Shown one piece after another: positions 7,489-15,211 of a DNA stretch of 19,341 nucleotides (position 1 is the stretch's first letter; each line of letters begins with the position of its first letter). The DNA comes from Verrucomicrobiales bacterium (GTDB lineage: Bacteria; Verrucomicrobiota; Verrucomicrobiia; Verrucomicrobiales; DEV007): positions 1 to 19,341 of the forward strand of contig JALRFZ010000389.1 of assembly GCA_023253615.1 (NCBI GenBank), in the 5' to 3' direction. The position numbers and the translations under genes are program-made. The notes below the pieces were generated by a model. It did no database searches, was not told the origin of the DNA, and saw only the letters and a program-made list of their open reading frames with translations.

Positions 7489-8484
7489 TCAAGACGTTTC
7501 GAGCTGTAATTGCGGCCAAAGCTCCAGCATCCGTATGATCACACATTTCACGCGGGACGATCGGTCTCCCCTTACCATGAGCCAAGGAATTTCTTGAGCC
7601 GCCAATGCCTCCTCGAACCAGCCGTGCATTTCGTGGCGCAGGTGCTCCCCATCACGCAGACCGTCTTGGACGAATGGAATCTCGTCACCCGTCAGCACAT
7701 AAAGATCCACCCGGCATCCTGCGGCAAACGCTTCCAGTTCGGCCGTCCGCTTCCCCATGTAACGGCGGTGCCACTGCACCGTAGCGAAGGCGTTCGTGTC
7801 ACAGACCAGAATGCGGTTCGCTTCGCGGGCCGCCGCGTCCTCCTGTCGCGTTTGCTCGCGGGCGATTTCGATAAACTCCTCCGAGGTCCAATCTAACTCG
7901 CCCCGTGCCTGTTTGAGCGCGCTGTATTCGCGCCCGTACTCCGGGACCCACACCGTGTTCAAGACCTCCGCGAGATCCATTGCCAGGGTCGTCGTTCCGG
8001 TGGACTCCGCTCCCACGATCACGATTCGTTTTGCGAACCATTCCCTCAGGGGCGGGTCGATGTAATCCCACATCTCAAAAGGATTGTCGCGGACAGCTGT
8101 TCCGCTGCAGGGAACCTTCTGGCGCGCCCGATCCACCATCACGTGCCGGGCACCCATCATTCCCGCATAGCGTTCGCCGTAGTCCTCCGAGGTGAAGACC
8201 ACATCGGGCGCACGGCCGAGCCAGCCCATCGTGTTCTCCGCCCAGACTCGGGTGTCGTTCTCATCGTAGCGGTCGTCGATGAGCAGGATCTCCGCCGATG
8301 GGGCGAGTTCCCTAAGCCAGGCCGCCCGCAACTTGGGCGGGATCGGATCGACCGGTTTCCCGCAGACGATCACCACCACCCTCTCACACATCGACACAGC
8401 AGTCTCGATCAGGAAGCGGTGTCCGCGGTGGGGCGGGAGAAATTTCCCGATTAACAATCCAAGGCCAAAACGTTCGACATTCAT
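7489..8484 (-). CDS. nadR: NadR: NMN adenylyltransferase / ribosylnicotinamide kinase
   Basis: The 331-residue protein has two domains. The N-terminal nucleotidyltransferase (about 1-145) carries GKFLPPHRGH (13-22) and the second nucleotide-binding motif around SGTAVRDNPFEMW. The C-terminal kinase (about 152-331) begins VIVGAESTGTTTLAMDLAE. Together they would phosphorylate nicotinamide riboside to NMN and adenylate NMN to NAD in the cytoplasm. There is no N-terminal helix-turn-helix, so unlike enterobacterial NadR it is not a repressor, in keeping with the NrtR-type regulator at the head of this operon. The kinase P-loop has Thr164 where the Walker A Lys is expected. The start at 8484 is supported by AAGGAG 8 bases upstream and by the ATGA overlap with the pnuC stop. 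This is the last gene of the operon; no clear terminator follows. Confidence 0.92.
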   Translation of the reverse strand: MNVERFGLGLLIGKFLPPHRGHRFLIETAVSMCERVVVIVCGKPVDPIPPKLRAAWLRELAPSAEILLIDDRYDENDTRVWAENTMGWLGRAPDVVFTSEDYGERYAGMMGARHVMVDRARQKVPCSGTAVRDNPFEMWDYIDPPLREWFAKRIVIVGAESTGTTTLAMDLAEVLNTVWVPEYGREYSALKQARGELDWTSEEFIEIAREQTRQEDAAAREANRILVCDTNAFATVQWHRRYMGKRTAELEAFAAGCRVDLYVLTGDEIPFVQDGLRDGEHLRHEMHGWFEEALAAQEIPWLMVRGDRSSRVKCVIIRMLELWPQLQLETS

Positions 8485-9176
8485 GCACGAAGCTCCTTCT
8501 TCCATCGCAGAATCCCGAGGATACACAGGACGATAAAACCCGCATACAAGGCCGAGGTGAGAGGCAGATTTTTACTGGCGTAGAGCGGGACGTAGATCAC
8601 GTCCGCGGTGATCCACAACCACCAGTTCTCGATCTTCTTCCGACACAGCAGATACTGCGCCGCCAGACAAACAACCGTGGTAAGGGCATCCCAAAAAGGG
8701 GCGGAACCATTCACCTGCAGCAATACCTCGCGCAGACCCCAGGTTCCCAGTCCAATAAAGATCGCGATCACCAGCCACTCGACCCGCGAGGCCCGGGACA
8801 CTTTTAGATGCGAACGGTCCCTGCCGCCGAACATCCAGGTCCACCAACCCCAGATACCAAATCCGAAGTAGACCCACTGAAGTCCGAAGTCGGCGTAGAG
8901 ACGCGCCTCCCAGAACAGGATCGCGAAGAAGATGTTGTTCGCCAACCCGATCGGCCAGTTCCAAAGGCTCTCCTTCGTGACCAACCAGACGCAGATGGCG
9001 CCCGTGGCGAAGCCCCACGCTTCCGTCAAATCGATCGGCAACCACTTCCGCCATGCGCAGATCAGAAGCAGAATCGAAAACAATGGCACCAGCACCCAAT
9101 CCGGCGCGACTCCGCCACGTTTTGTGGCGACGATTCCTTGGGAAGCGATGTGGGAATTCTCAGCCATCTCAGCCAT
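8481..9176 (-). CDS. pnuC: PnuC nicotinamide riboside transporter
   Basis: The 231-residue protein is strongly hydrophobic, with about seven membrane segments, as expected for PnuC-type SWEET-fold facilitators. Recognisable family signatures are ESLWNWPIGLANNIFFAILF, the segment LYADFGLQWVYFGFGIWGWW, and near the C-terminus KKIENWWLWITADVIYVPLY. It would bring nicotinamide riboside across the inner membrane, where the NadR kinase traps it as NMN; the two genes overlap by ATGA (8481-8484), matching that coupling. The start lies 1 base after the pncA stop. A 9-base tandem duplication at the start provides two in-frame ATGs (9176 and 9167), so the true start may be either. The KKELRA end is basic, consistent with a cytoplasmic C-terminus. 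Confidence 0.94.
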   Translation of the reverse strand: MAEMAENSHIASQGIVATKRGGVAPDWVLVPLFSILLLICAWRKWLPIDLTEAWGFATGAICVWLVTKESLWNWPIGLANNIFFAILFWEARLYADFGLQWVYFGFGIWGWWTWMFGGRDRSHLKVSRASRVEWLVIAIFIGLGTWGLREVLLQVNGSAPFWDALTTVVCLAAQYLLCRKKIENWWLWITADVIYVPLYASKNLPLTSALYAGFIVLCILGILRWKKELRA

Positions 9177-9178
9177 CT
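9161..9178. repeat. 9-base tandem duplication at the pnuC start
   Basis: The unit CAGCCATCT (plus strand) occurs twice back to back, with a partial third copy (CAG) at 9179-9181. It duplicates the start region of pnuC, giving M-A-E-M-A-E at the N-terminus and two candidate ATG codons 9 bases apart. The period is a multiple of three, so copy-number slippage would keep the frame. Confidence 0.85.
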
Positions 9179-9783
9179 CAGTCCTCGATTTTCACTCCGC
9201 TTGATCGCATCTCTTCCACCGCCCGGTCCACATCTCCGGGCTCCAAATTGACTCCGCGGGTAGCAGGAAGATGAAGGGCCACCGCGAAACCCTCCGCCAG
9301 CGCATCCAGGGCGGTGAATTTCACACAGTAGTCCGTGGCCAGACCACAGAGCGTGAGACGCTTCACGCCTTGTTCTCGCAGCCATTCGGCAAGGCCGGTG
9401 GATTTGCGATGCCCGTTGTCGAAGAACCCGCTGTAGCTGTCGATAGACGGGTCGGTGCCCTTGCGGAACACCTTCGTGATCCGATCGACCTGAAGGCCGG
9501 GAGCGAAGGCCGCGCCGGGCTGGCCTTGCACGCAATGAACCGGCCAAAGCACTTGTGACAGACCGTTCAGGTCGATCGTCTCGAAAGGCTGCTTTCCGGG
9601 ATGATTCGCAGCAAAACTGCCATGATCAGGAGGATGCCAGTCCTGGGTGGCGACAATGATCTCGAAGCCGTCAATCAAACCGTTCGCTACAGGAATGACC
9701 TGATCCCCTTCCGACACCGCCAACGCGCCGCCGGGCAGGAAATCATTCTGAAGATCGACAAGGATGAGGGCACGGTCGGTCAT
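9178..9783 (-). CDS. pncA: PncA nicotinamidase
   Basis: The 201-residue isochorismatase-fold enzyme hydrolyses nicotinamide to nicotinate and ammonia. The catalytic triad is visible as D10 (ILVDLQNDF), K108 (FRKGTD) and C153 (GLATDYCVKFTALDA). The metal ligands are visible as D48 and H50 in TQDWHPPDH, with H54 and H83. The length matches E. coli PncA (about 213). ATG 9783 is chosen because the family N-terminus (MTDRALILVDLQNDF) begins there and the codon overlaps the stop of the preceding hydrolase gene as ATGA (9780-9783); the in-frame extension to 9846 lies wholly inside that gene. Its product feeds PncB, encoded earlier in the same operon. Nicotinamide is also released by every NAD-consuming ADP-ribosyl transfer, so PncA closes a recycling loop with the neighbouring genes. 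Confidence 0.95.
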   Translation of the reverse strand: MTDRALILVDLQNDFLPGGALAVSEGDQVIPVANGLIDGFEIIVATQDWHPPDHGSFAANHPGKQPFETIDLNGLSQVLWPVHCVQGQPGAAFAPGLQVDRITKVFRKGTDPSIDSYSGFFDNGHRKSTGLAEWLREQGVKRLTLCGLATDYCVKFTALDALAEGFAVALHLPATRGVNLEPGDVDRAVEEMRSSGVKIED

Positions 9784-10706
9784 GCGAGGAAGAGTCGTTT
9801 GGCGAAATCCAGGATCGTCTCCCGATCGTGAAGTATTTCCAGCCATCGCGGAGGGATGCCGCCGAGGCCATAATAAGCACCGGCGAGCTGGCCATAAATG
9901 GCGCCGGTGGTGTCGGCATCATCGCCGAGATTCACTGCCATGAGGGCACCGTCCTCGAAGTTGTCGCTGCGGTGGAAGGCCCACAGCGCAGCTTCCAGCG
10001 ACTGCACGACGTAGCCGGTGCCCCGGATCTCGGGCGGATTCTTGGATTTGAATGACCCCTCTGCAACCGGAGCGAGGGCGGTGCTCCTTACTTCAAAATC
10101 CACGCCCGCAGGGCGATAGCCGGGCAGTAGCACCTCTTCTTTGGTGGCTCCGTGGATCAGACCCCAGAGCATCCCGCCAAGGTAGCCGCAAGCGTCGAGA
10201 CAGGTCGTCGCCTGATGGGTGCTGCGGGAACTTTCCACGGAGTAGTAGACCGCTTCTTCCGCGTTCTTGTAGAAGATGGGAAGGGGAGCAAGCCTCATGA
10301 TTGAACCATTTCCCGCCGAGTAGGCATCGGTGCTGCCACTTGCCGGTTTGCCTGTTCGCATAAACGAAGCCAGAGCCTCTCTGACCGTGTTGCCGATATC
10401 GAAGCAATGGCCGGTGGCACTGAGGTGCCCCTCCCGCCACCAGCGAGCAAATTGACCGGCCTGGTGGCCCAAATCAAAACCGCGGCATTCCAGCAAGCTC
10501 TCCGCCAGACAAAGCGCCATCGAAGTGTCGTCAGTCCACTGGCCGGGTTTCAGATGAAAGGGACCGCCGCCGATCATGTCATGGATCGACCGGAAGCTGC
10601 CGGGGCTCTTGAACTCGAGGGTCGTGCCGAGAGCGTCTCCAACCGCCAGTCCGGCGAGGCAGCCTTGGGCGCGGTCCAGCGCGTCCGGATGTGTGGGTAT
10701 CGTCAT
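9780..10706 (-). CDS. ADP-ribosylglycohydrolase (DraG/ARH family), copy 1
   Basis: The 308-residue all-helical DraG/ARH-type protein has G23-D24 in GLAVGDALG, the metal-binding T58-D-D-T61 (WTDDTSMAL), AGNGSIMR (131-138), and the C-terminal metal motif G-D-D-A-D-T at 261-266 followed by TGAIYGQLAGAYYG. All expected two-metal ligands appear present, so it is probably an active hydrolase removing ADP-ribose from an amino-acid side chain, nucleic acid or small molecule; the substrate cannot be told from the sequence. It follows the macro gene with TGATG (stop and ATG share one base at 10706), and a GTG 3 bases upstream at 10709 is an alternative start giving a 4-base overlap. AAGGAG lies immediately upstream. 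Its end overlaps pncA by ATGA. It is much diverged from the second DraG-type protein in this operon. Confidence 0.92.
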   Translation of the reverse strand: MTIPTHPDALDRAQGCLAGLAVGDALGTTLEFKSPGSFRSIHDMIGGGPFHLKPGQWTDDTSMALCLAESLLECRGFDLGHQAGQFARWWREGHLSATGHCFDIGNTVREALASFMRTGKPASGSTDAYSAGNGSIMRLAPLPIFYKNAEEAVYYSVESSRSTHQATTCLDACGYLGGMLWGLIHGATKEEVLLPGYRPAGVDFEVRSTALAPVAEGSFKSKNPPEIRGTGYVVQSLEAALWAFHRSDNFEDGALMAVNLGDDADTTGAIYGQLAGAYYGLGGIPPRWLEILHDRETILDFAKRLFLA

Positions 10707-11206
10707 CACTCCTTGGCCAGTTCGGCTTGGTAAACGGCGAGATCCTTCCCGGAGAAGCAGCAGAAGATTACCTCCAGCGGACGAACCTTCAGGAAATCAC
10801 CCACCGTACTCACGGCGATGGACGCAGCTTCCGCGACGGGGTAGCCGTAGATGCCGGTGCTGATCGCGGGGAAGGCGATCGATTCCAGTGAGTGCTCCAC
10901 CGCGAGTTCCAGCGAGCGACGGTAGCAGCTCGCGAGGAGTTCCGCCTCGCGCTTGTGCCCGCCATTCCACACCGGGCCCACCGTGTGGATCACAAACTTT
11001 GCACGCAGACGATACCCGCCGGTGATCTTGGCTTCACCCGTTTTGCAGCCATGTAGCAGACGACACTCGTGAACCAGGTCCGGACCGGCGGCCCGATGAA
11101 TCGCACCATCCACACCGCCACCGCCGAGGAGGCTGGAATTGGCCGCATTGACGATGGCATCCACCGAGAGCGTGGTAATGTCCCCCAGGATCGCTTTCAT
11201 TCTCAT
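10706..11206 (-). CDS. Macro-domain protein (O-acetyl-ADP-ribose deacetylase type)
   Basis: The 166-residue protein is a single macro domain of the MacroD/YmdB type. Ligand-binding features are G8-D-I ([10 protein letters not shown]), N20-A-A-N23, the loop [14 protein letters not shown] (28-41), and the diphosphate loop [11 protein letters not shown] (113-123). These match active hydrolases that deacetylate O-acetyl-ADP-ribose or remove ADP-ribose from acidic residues; macro domains can also process ADP-ribose-1''-phosphate, which arises from the KptA reaction product. The start ATG 11206 overlaps the stop of the small upstream gene as ATGA. Within the operon it sits between a putative ART-like protein and a DraG-type hydrolase, placing it in the ADP-ribose-erasing part. 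Family and fold are certain; the physiological substrate is inferred. Confidence 0.95.
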   Translation of the reverse strand: MRMKAILGDITTLSVDAIVNAANSSLLGGGGVDGAIHRAAGPDLVHECRLLHGCKTGEAKITGGYRLRAKFVIHTVGPVWNGGHKREAELLASCYRRSLELAVEHSLESIAFPAISTGIYGYPVAEAASIAVSTVGDFLKVRPLEVIFCCFSGKDLAVYQAELAKE

Positions 11207-11544
11207 TCCGGGAAAGTTTTCGTGACCACGATCTTGCCCACGATGTGGCGGTTGAATTCTTCCAGCTCCTCGGCCGGCACCCAGAGCTCCGTATGCTCGC
11301 TACCTCCGACGGTCTCTACCGGGAAGCGATTGAGATATTCTGTCTCGACCTCGAAGCGCGTGACAAAACCCGACCCGGATGCCGGGACATTCCAGTCGCG
11401 CGCGATCTGAATCGCATAGGGTTCATTGGTCACCGGATAAAAGATCGGCTGATCCGGCAAGCGCGGCGGAAAGGCCGTCCAGCCACTCTCTTCGATCAGC
11501 TTCAGTTCTTTTGGTCCCACCGGACGATAGAGGGTCGTGGTCAT
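11203..11544 (-). CDS. Small protein, possible ADP-ribosyltransferase-fold (crystallin J1/ADP-ribosylation-associated family)
   Basis: The 113-residue protein starts at ATG 11544, 7 bases after the stop of the preceding DraG-type gene; the in-frame extension to 11613 lies inside that gene. Its layout is [18 protein letters not shown], then [19 protein letters not shown], a strand GFVTRFEV, and [20 protein letters not shown] at the C-terminus. An initial Arg-containing strand, a helix ending in Gly, a strand followed by an Ala-rich helix, and a late Glu-containing strand recall minimal ART-fold domains. I remember similar proteins carrying the vague label ADP-ribosylation/crystallin J1. The ART assignment is a hypothesis from pattern and context, not a proven homology. 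It overlaps the macro gene by ATGA, so the two products are probably made in step. Confidence 0.7.
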   Translation of the reverse strand: MTTTLYRPVGPKELKLIEESGWTAFPPRLPDQPIFYPVTNEPYAIQIARDWNVPASGSGFVTRFEVETEYLNRFPVETVGGSEHTELWVPAEELEEFNRHIVGKIVVTKTFPE

Positions 11545-11551
11545 CGGATGC

Positions 11552-12571
11552 TCAATAAGGGGGTAGCATGCGACGAAGGGCATGCACCAACACAACGAAA
11601 AGAAAGAATCCATTTCTCACCAGCGAGAACGGCCAGACGGGATAGCGGACGATGGCACCTTCGGCCGCTTCGTGTAGAAAGCGTGGATGGATGGGCCAGT
11701 CCCGTAAACCTGTAATCCACTCCCGTGGCATGCCTTCCTTACCGGAGTCGATCCCGGCCAATGATCCGGCGACGAAGGCCACCGTGTCTGTGTCGCCACC
11801 AGCTGCCACGACCGTTTCGATCGTGGTGCGAAAGTCCCCGCGGTGTCGCAGCCATGCGAAGAGCGCGACCGTCGCCGAATCCGGGGCAAAGCCGCTCACA
11901 AACCCCGGGCGCTTCCCGATGCGACCAGCCAACGCCCCCACGCTCTCGCCGGCTTGGAGCCCCACGCGCAATTCGGCAAAACGGAACTTCATCTCCTCGC
12001 TCTCCACGAATGGCTCCAACGCTTTCAAGATCTCGATCTCGTCCTGCGCGTTCTTCGCCGCCAGGGCACTCGCCTCGGCGATCATTCGCGCCGCTTCCCG
12101 GGCTCGTGGATCGGAGTGGGTGATCCGGGTCGATGCGTCGGTAAAGGCAAGACGCTTGTCGCAATCGTCTGAAAACTTCACCCCGATCACCGGCGCCCGC
12201 ATCAGCGGACCGTTTCCCGCCGACCACACGCCGCTGTGCAAGGGGCTCACGCCGCACCAGAGCTTGAGGATGGATCGCGCCGTCGCCAGGCCAATGCCCG
12301 CAGGCACGCTGGCAAACCACCAGCGCAGGCGCTTGCCGAGCGCCCGGGCGAATGCCGCGGGATCCTCTTCGTGATCTGCCAAGGAAAGTGCCGTCATCAC
12401 CGCGTGCTCCGTGTCGTCGCTGACCATTCCGCTCGCGCCGCAGAAGCGATGGTGGAGTGGTGCCGGCCAGAGCCGGGCGATGCGCATCGCGTTCAGACCC
12501 TCCGCGGGCAATCCCAGCGAATCACCGAGAGCACCACCCAACAGGCAGGATTCCAGAGCGTTCACTTTCAC
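11552..12571 (-). CDS. ADP-ribosylglycohydrolase (DraG/ARH family), copy 2, with hydrophobic C-terminus
   Basis: The 339-residue DraG/ARH-type protein shows LLGGALGDSLGLPAEGL near the N-terminus, the metal motif S51-D-D-T54, SAGNGPLMRAPVIG (118-130), and the second metal motif G258-G-D-T-D-T263. It should hydrolyse an ADP-ribose N- or O-glycosidic bond. In contrast to copy 1 it ends with a hydrophobic stretch (about 311-330, WPFSLVRNGFFLFVVLVHAL) followed by RR, which could be a C-terminal membrane anchor or an amphipathic helix. GTG 12571 is chosen because it overlaps the DUF4291 stop as GTGA, the same coupling seen at other junctions; a TTG at 12592 is the longer alternative. Sequence similarity to copy 1 seems limited to the metal motifs, so this is not a recent duplication. 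Confidence 0.9.
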   Translation of the reverse strand: MKVNALESCLLGGALGDSLGLPAEGLNAMRIARLWPAPLHHRFCGASGMVSDDTEHAVMTALSLADHEEDPAAFARALGKRLRWWFASVPAGIGLATARSILKLWCGVSPLHSGVWSAGNGPLMRAPVIGVKFSDDCDKRLAFTDASTRITHSDPRAREAARMIAEASALAAKNAQDEIEILKALEPFVESEEMKFRFAELRVGLQAGESVGALAGRIGKRPGFVSGFAPDSATVALFAWLRHRGDFRTTIETVVAAGGDTDTVAFVAGSLAGIDSGKEGMPREWITGLRDWPIHPRFLHEAAEGAIVRYPVWPFSLVRNGFFLFVVLVHALRRMLPPY

Positions 12572-13215
12572 GGCAAAGATGTCGCCTCCCAAGGGTCCAG
12601 GCCAATGTTTTCCACAGCGTCCTCTCGCTGCGGCCGGTAAATCGTTTCTGCGGGCACCATCAGCTTGACGGGTTCACGCTGGAACTGGCGCTGCTCCGCC
12701 ACGAAGTCGGAAATGTCCGCTATCCTGATGACATCACGTTCCGCATAGCGTCTCAAGATATCCCCACGCAGTCCCAATTGCACGGCTCGGCGGGGAAGCG
12801 GGGTGCCATCCGGTGCATGGTCCGGATCCCATTGGAGTCGCACTTCGGACGAGGCCAAGGAACCTTTCCAGTTGTCGTGATCGCGATCCCGCGAGGCATC
12901 AAATGCGGACGGCACGGCGACCGCGAGTATTTCATCGAACAAGCTCCGGGGAATCGTGATCGCCAGCGTCACCTCCTGACCTTCCTTCGTTCCCCAACCG
13001 GATCGATACATCATCCACAGGAAGTTGGGTTTGATCCAGCTCATGCGTCCGAAGCTGAACTCGCCGCCGAAGCGCTGGTTCTTCGCCGCGTGCCTCCCGA
13101 TCTCCGGGCGATATGCCTGGTAGACCACGATGGTCTCCGCATCGTGGCTAGCGAGGATGTGACGGCCGCTGGCTGGCCAATCTGTCTGAATCTCAGTGTA
13201 GGGAGCCAGTTTCAT
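12568..13215 (-). CDS. DUF4291 family protein
   Basis: The 215-residue protein has the hallmark core of DUF4291: TIVVYQAYRPEIG, QRFGGEFSFGRMSWIKPNF and LWMMYRSGWGTKEGQEVTLA. Later segments (RDHDNWKGSLASSEVRLQWD; RRAVQLGLRGDILRRYAE) are also typical. The family has no established function that I can state. The conserved VYQAYR strand followed by FSFGRMSW and a Trp-Met-Met-Tyr-Arg-Ser segment could be a variant NAD-binding ART core, a guess encouraged by its position directly after kptA. No signal peptide or membrane segment is present, so it is cytoplasmic. The start at ATG 13215 is set by the ATGA overlap with the kptA stop; the longer open frame up to 13410 lies within kptA and was rejected. 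It is coupled to the following DraG-type gene by GTGA. Confidence 0.88.
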   Translation of the reverse strand: MKLAPYTEIQTDWPASGRHILASHDAETIVVYQAYRPEIGRHAAKNQRFGGEFSFGRMSWIKPNFLWMMYRSGWGTKEGQEVTLAITIPRSLFDEILAVAVPSAFDASRDRDHDNWKGSLASSEVRLQWDPDHAPDGTPLPRRAVQLGLRGDILRRYAERDVIRIADISDFVAEQRQFQREPVKLMVPAETIYRPQREDAVENIGLDPWEATSLP

Positions 13216-13748
13216 GGAAAGTCGATGAACTCGGGCGGAACGGCATCCGTCAACCACACTCCGTTTTCCGATACATAGAAGGAATGCCCCGCCGCGAACA
13301 TCTCCGTGGCACGAATGGAAAGGATGACCGGCTTTCCCCGTCGCTCGCCCACCTTCGAGGCAGTAACCCTGTCGGCGCTGAGATGCACGTGGTGCCGTTC
13401 GCCCTTGCACAGCCCGTTCGCGCGTATTGATTCGACGAACTTTGTTACTGTACCGTGATAGAGCATAGCAGGCGGGACCTGTGGTTCGAGGGCAAGGTCC
13501 ACCGTGACCGAATGGCCCTGGTTGGCGCGGATGTGTTTGCCGTCGTCGCTCAAGGAGAACCGCTGCTTGTCGTTGCTGCGCACGACCTCGACCAAGGTTT
13601 CATAATCGAACTTGATCCCGTGTCGACCGGCCGAGGCGATGAGGTCGCGGCAATCGGTCCACCCGTTTTCGTCGAGAGAGATGCCGATCTTTCCCGGATC
13701 ATGGCGCAGCACGAGGCTGAGAAACTTGCTGATGTCTTTTGGATTCAT
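13212..13748 (-). CDS. kptA: RNA 2'-phosphotransferase Tpt1/KptA
   Basis: The 178-residue protein is a full-length KptA. The N-terminal winged-helix lobe holds the catalytic R15-H16 (SLVLRHDPG) and R74 (HIRANQGHS). The C-terminal ART-fold lobe holds YHGT (97-100), HVHLS (120-124) and an Arg at 136 in VGERRGKPV, so the Arg-His-Arg-Arg set appears complete. The family transfers an RNA 2'-phosphate to NAD, releasing nicotinamide and ADP-ribose 1'',2''-cyclic phosphate; some bacterial members also ADP-ribosylate 5'-phosphate ends of nucleic acids. Bacteria lack the tRNA splicing that makes the eukaryotic substrate, so the bacterial role is open. Embedding in an NAD salvage operon fits its NAD consumption. 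The start overlaps the pncB stop by ATGA, and the end overlaps the DUF4291 start the same way. Confidence 0.95.
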   Translation of the reverse strand: MNPKDISKFLSLVLRHDPGKIGISLDENGWTDCRDLIASAGRHGIKFDYETLVEVVRSNDKQRFSLSDDGKHIRANQGHSVTVDLALEPQVPPAMLYHGTVTKFVESIRANGLCKGERHHVHLSADRVTASKVGERRGKPVILSIRATEMFAAGHSFYVSENGVWLTDAVPPEFIDFP

Positions 13749-15211
13749 GGAATTGCCTTTCCCCGGTTGTTGCGATGCTCGGCCAGCAGCCTTTCGCGCA
13801 CCTCATGCAGCCCCTGCTCGAGCCCGGCAGGATAGGTGTGGGGATTCGCGAGCCGTTTGGTCCCCGGGTACAGCTTGGCCATCGTCTCTTTGCCGCGAGC
13901 CCGGATCGTGTCGAGCGACTCGGGGCCGAACAGTCTTTTCCCCCCCTTCATCACCGGCTGCAGCACTTCACGGAAGATCGTGCCTCCCGGGATCTGCTTT
14001 CGGCGGATCGGATCACCCGGATCCACAATCTCCACCTCGTCGTTCGGGATGCCATGATCCACATCGTAGATCGCGTCCGCCATCAGCAGTCCGTCTTTTT
14101 CGAAGCGACGCACCTGCAGGCGACCCGGGATCGAGCTCTTCGCCGTCTGCTCGCTCAGCTTGATCCGCGGCTGCCAGGTGCCGTCCTCGCGTCGCAGGGC
14201 AGCCAGCTTGTAAACACCCCCGAGAGCGGGTTGATCGGCCGCCGTCACTAGGTTCGTGCCGACACCCCATGTGTCGATCTTGGCCCCTTGATGCCGCAGG
14301 CTCTCGATAATGTGCTCGTCGAGGTCGTTGCTCGCTACAATTTTCACCTCCGGGAAACCTGCCGCATCCAACATGGCCCGCGCTTGCTGGCTGAGCCAGG
14401 CGAGGTCGCCCGAGTCGAGACGAATCCCGCTAAGTTCATGCCCGCGCTCGCGTAGCTTTCGCGCCGTCGCGATGGCGTTCTTCACTCCCCCCGGCGTGTC
14501 ATAGGTATCCACGAGCAAGGTCGAATTGTCCGGCATCGCCTCCGCATAGCGGCCGAAGGCCTCACTCTCATCGTCGAAGGACATCACCCAGGAATGGGCG
14601 TGCGTGCCGAGCACGGGCAGGCCGTAGCATTGGCCGGCGAGCACGTTCGAAGTGCCCCGGCAACCTCCGATGTAGGCAGCACGGCTCGCCGACAGTCCAC
14701 CATCCGGACCTTGAGCCCGGCGGTAGCCGAATTCGATCACGGGCGACCCGGCCGCCGCCTCACAGATCCGCGCTGCCTTGGTGGCTACGAGGGTCTGGAA
14801 ATTCAGGATATTGAGTAGCGCGGTTTCCACCAGTTGAGCGTGAAGGATGGGACCCTGAATCCGCAGGAGTGGCTCGTGCGCGAAGACTGCCTCACCCTCG
14901 GGCATCGCATCAATGTCGAGCTTCAGCCGCAGCTCACCTAGGTAATCGAGGAAGTCTTTCCGGAAGAGGGGAGTGTCTGCCTTCGTGCGCAGATCCCCGA
15001 GGTATTGCAGTTCGTCCTTCCCAAAGCGGAACGCCTCCAGCCATTCCAGCGCGGGCTCAAGACCTGCGGCGATCGCATACCCGCCACGGAATGGGAGACA
15101 CCGGAAGAATAGATGAAAGACGCTTTCCTGCTCCGCCTTGCCCGCCTGCCAGTAGGCGGCGGCCATGGTGAGCTGATAGAGATCGGTCTGCAGCGTGCTG
15201 TGAGAGATCAT
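13745..15211 (-). CDS. pncB: Nicotinate phosphoribosyltransferase
   Basis: The 488-residue enzyme converts nicotinate and PRPP to nicotinate mononucleotide in the cytoplasm, using ATP. Family features are [14 protein letters not shown] at the N-terminus, [12 protein letters not shown] (41-52), [12 protein letters not shown] (160-171), [11 protein letters not shown] with the probable phosphorylated His206, [11 protein letters not shown] (263-273), and [20 protein letters not shown]. The length suits the longer (about 450-490) bacterial type. It is the first enzyme gene after the nrtR-type regulator and overlaps it by ATGA (15208-15211). It takes the nicotinate made by PncA, encoded further down the operon. 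The NadD and NadE steps needed after NaMN are not encoded in this window and must be elsewhere in the genome. Confidence 0.96.
   Translation of the reverse strand: MISHSTLQTDLYQLTMAAAYWQAGKAEQESVFHLFFRCLPFRGGYAIAAGLEPALEWLEAFRFGKDELQYLGDLRTKADTPLFRKDFLDYLGELRLKLDIDAMPEGEAVFAHEPLLRIQGPILHAQLVETALLNILNFQTLVATKAARICEAAAGSPVIEFGYRRAQGPDGGLSASRAAYIGGCRGTSNVLAGQCYGLPVLGTHAHSWVMSFDDESEAFGRYAEAMPDNSTLLVDTYDTPGGVKNAIATARKLRERGHELSGIRLDSGDLAWLSQQARAMLDAAGFPEVKIVASNDLDEHIIESLRHQGAKIDTWGVGTNLVTAADQPALGGVYKLAALRREDGTWQPRIKLSEQTAKSSIPGRLQVRRFEKDGLLMADAIYDVDHGIPNDEVEIVDPGDPIRRKQIPGGTIFREVLQPVMKGGKRLFGPESLDTIRARGKETMAKLYPGTKRLANPHTYPAGLEQGLHEVRERLLAEHRNNRGKAIP

Noticed and set aside
12568..13410. Longer 280-codon form of the DUF4291 protein
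   Set aside because: The extra 65 residues lie within kptA and are not family-like; the ATGA overlap start at 13215 matches the pattern of the other junctions.
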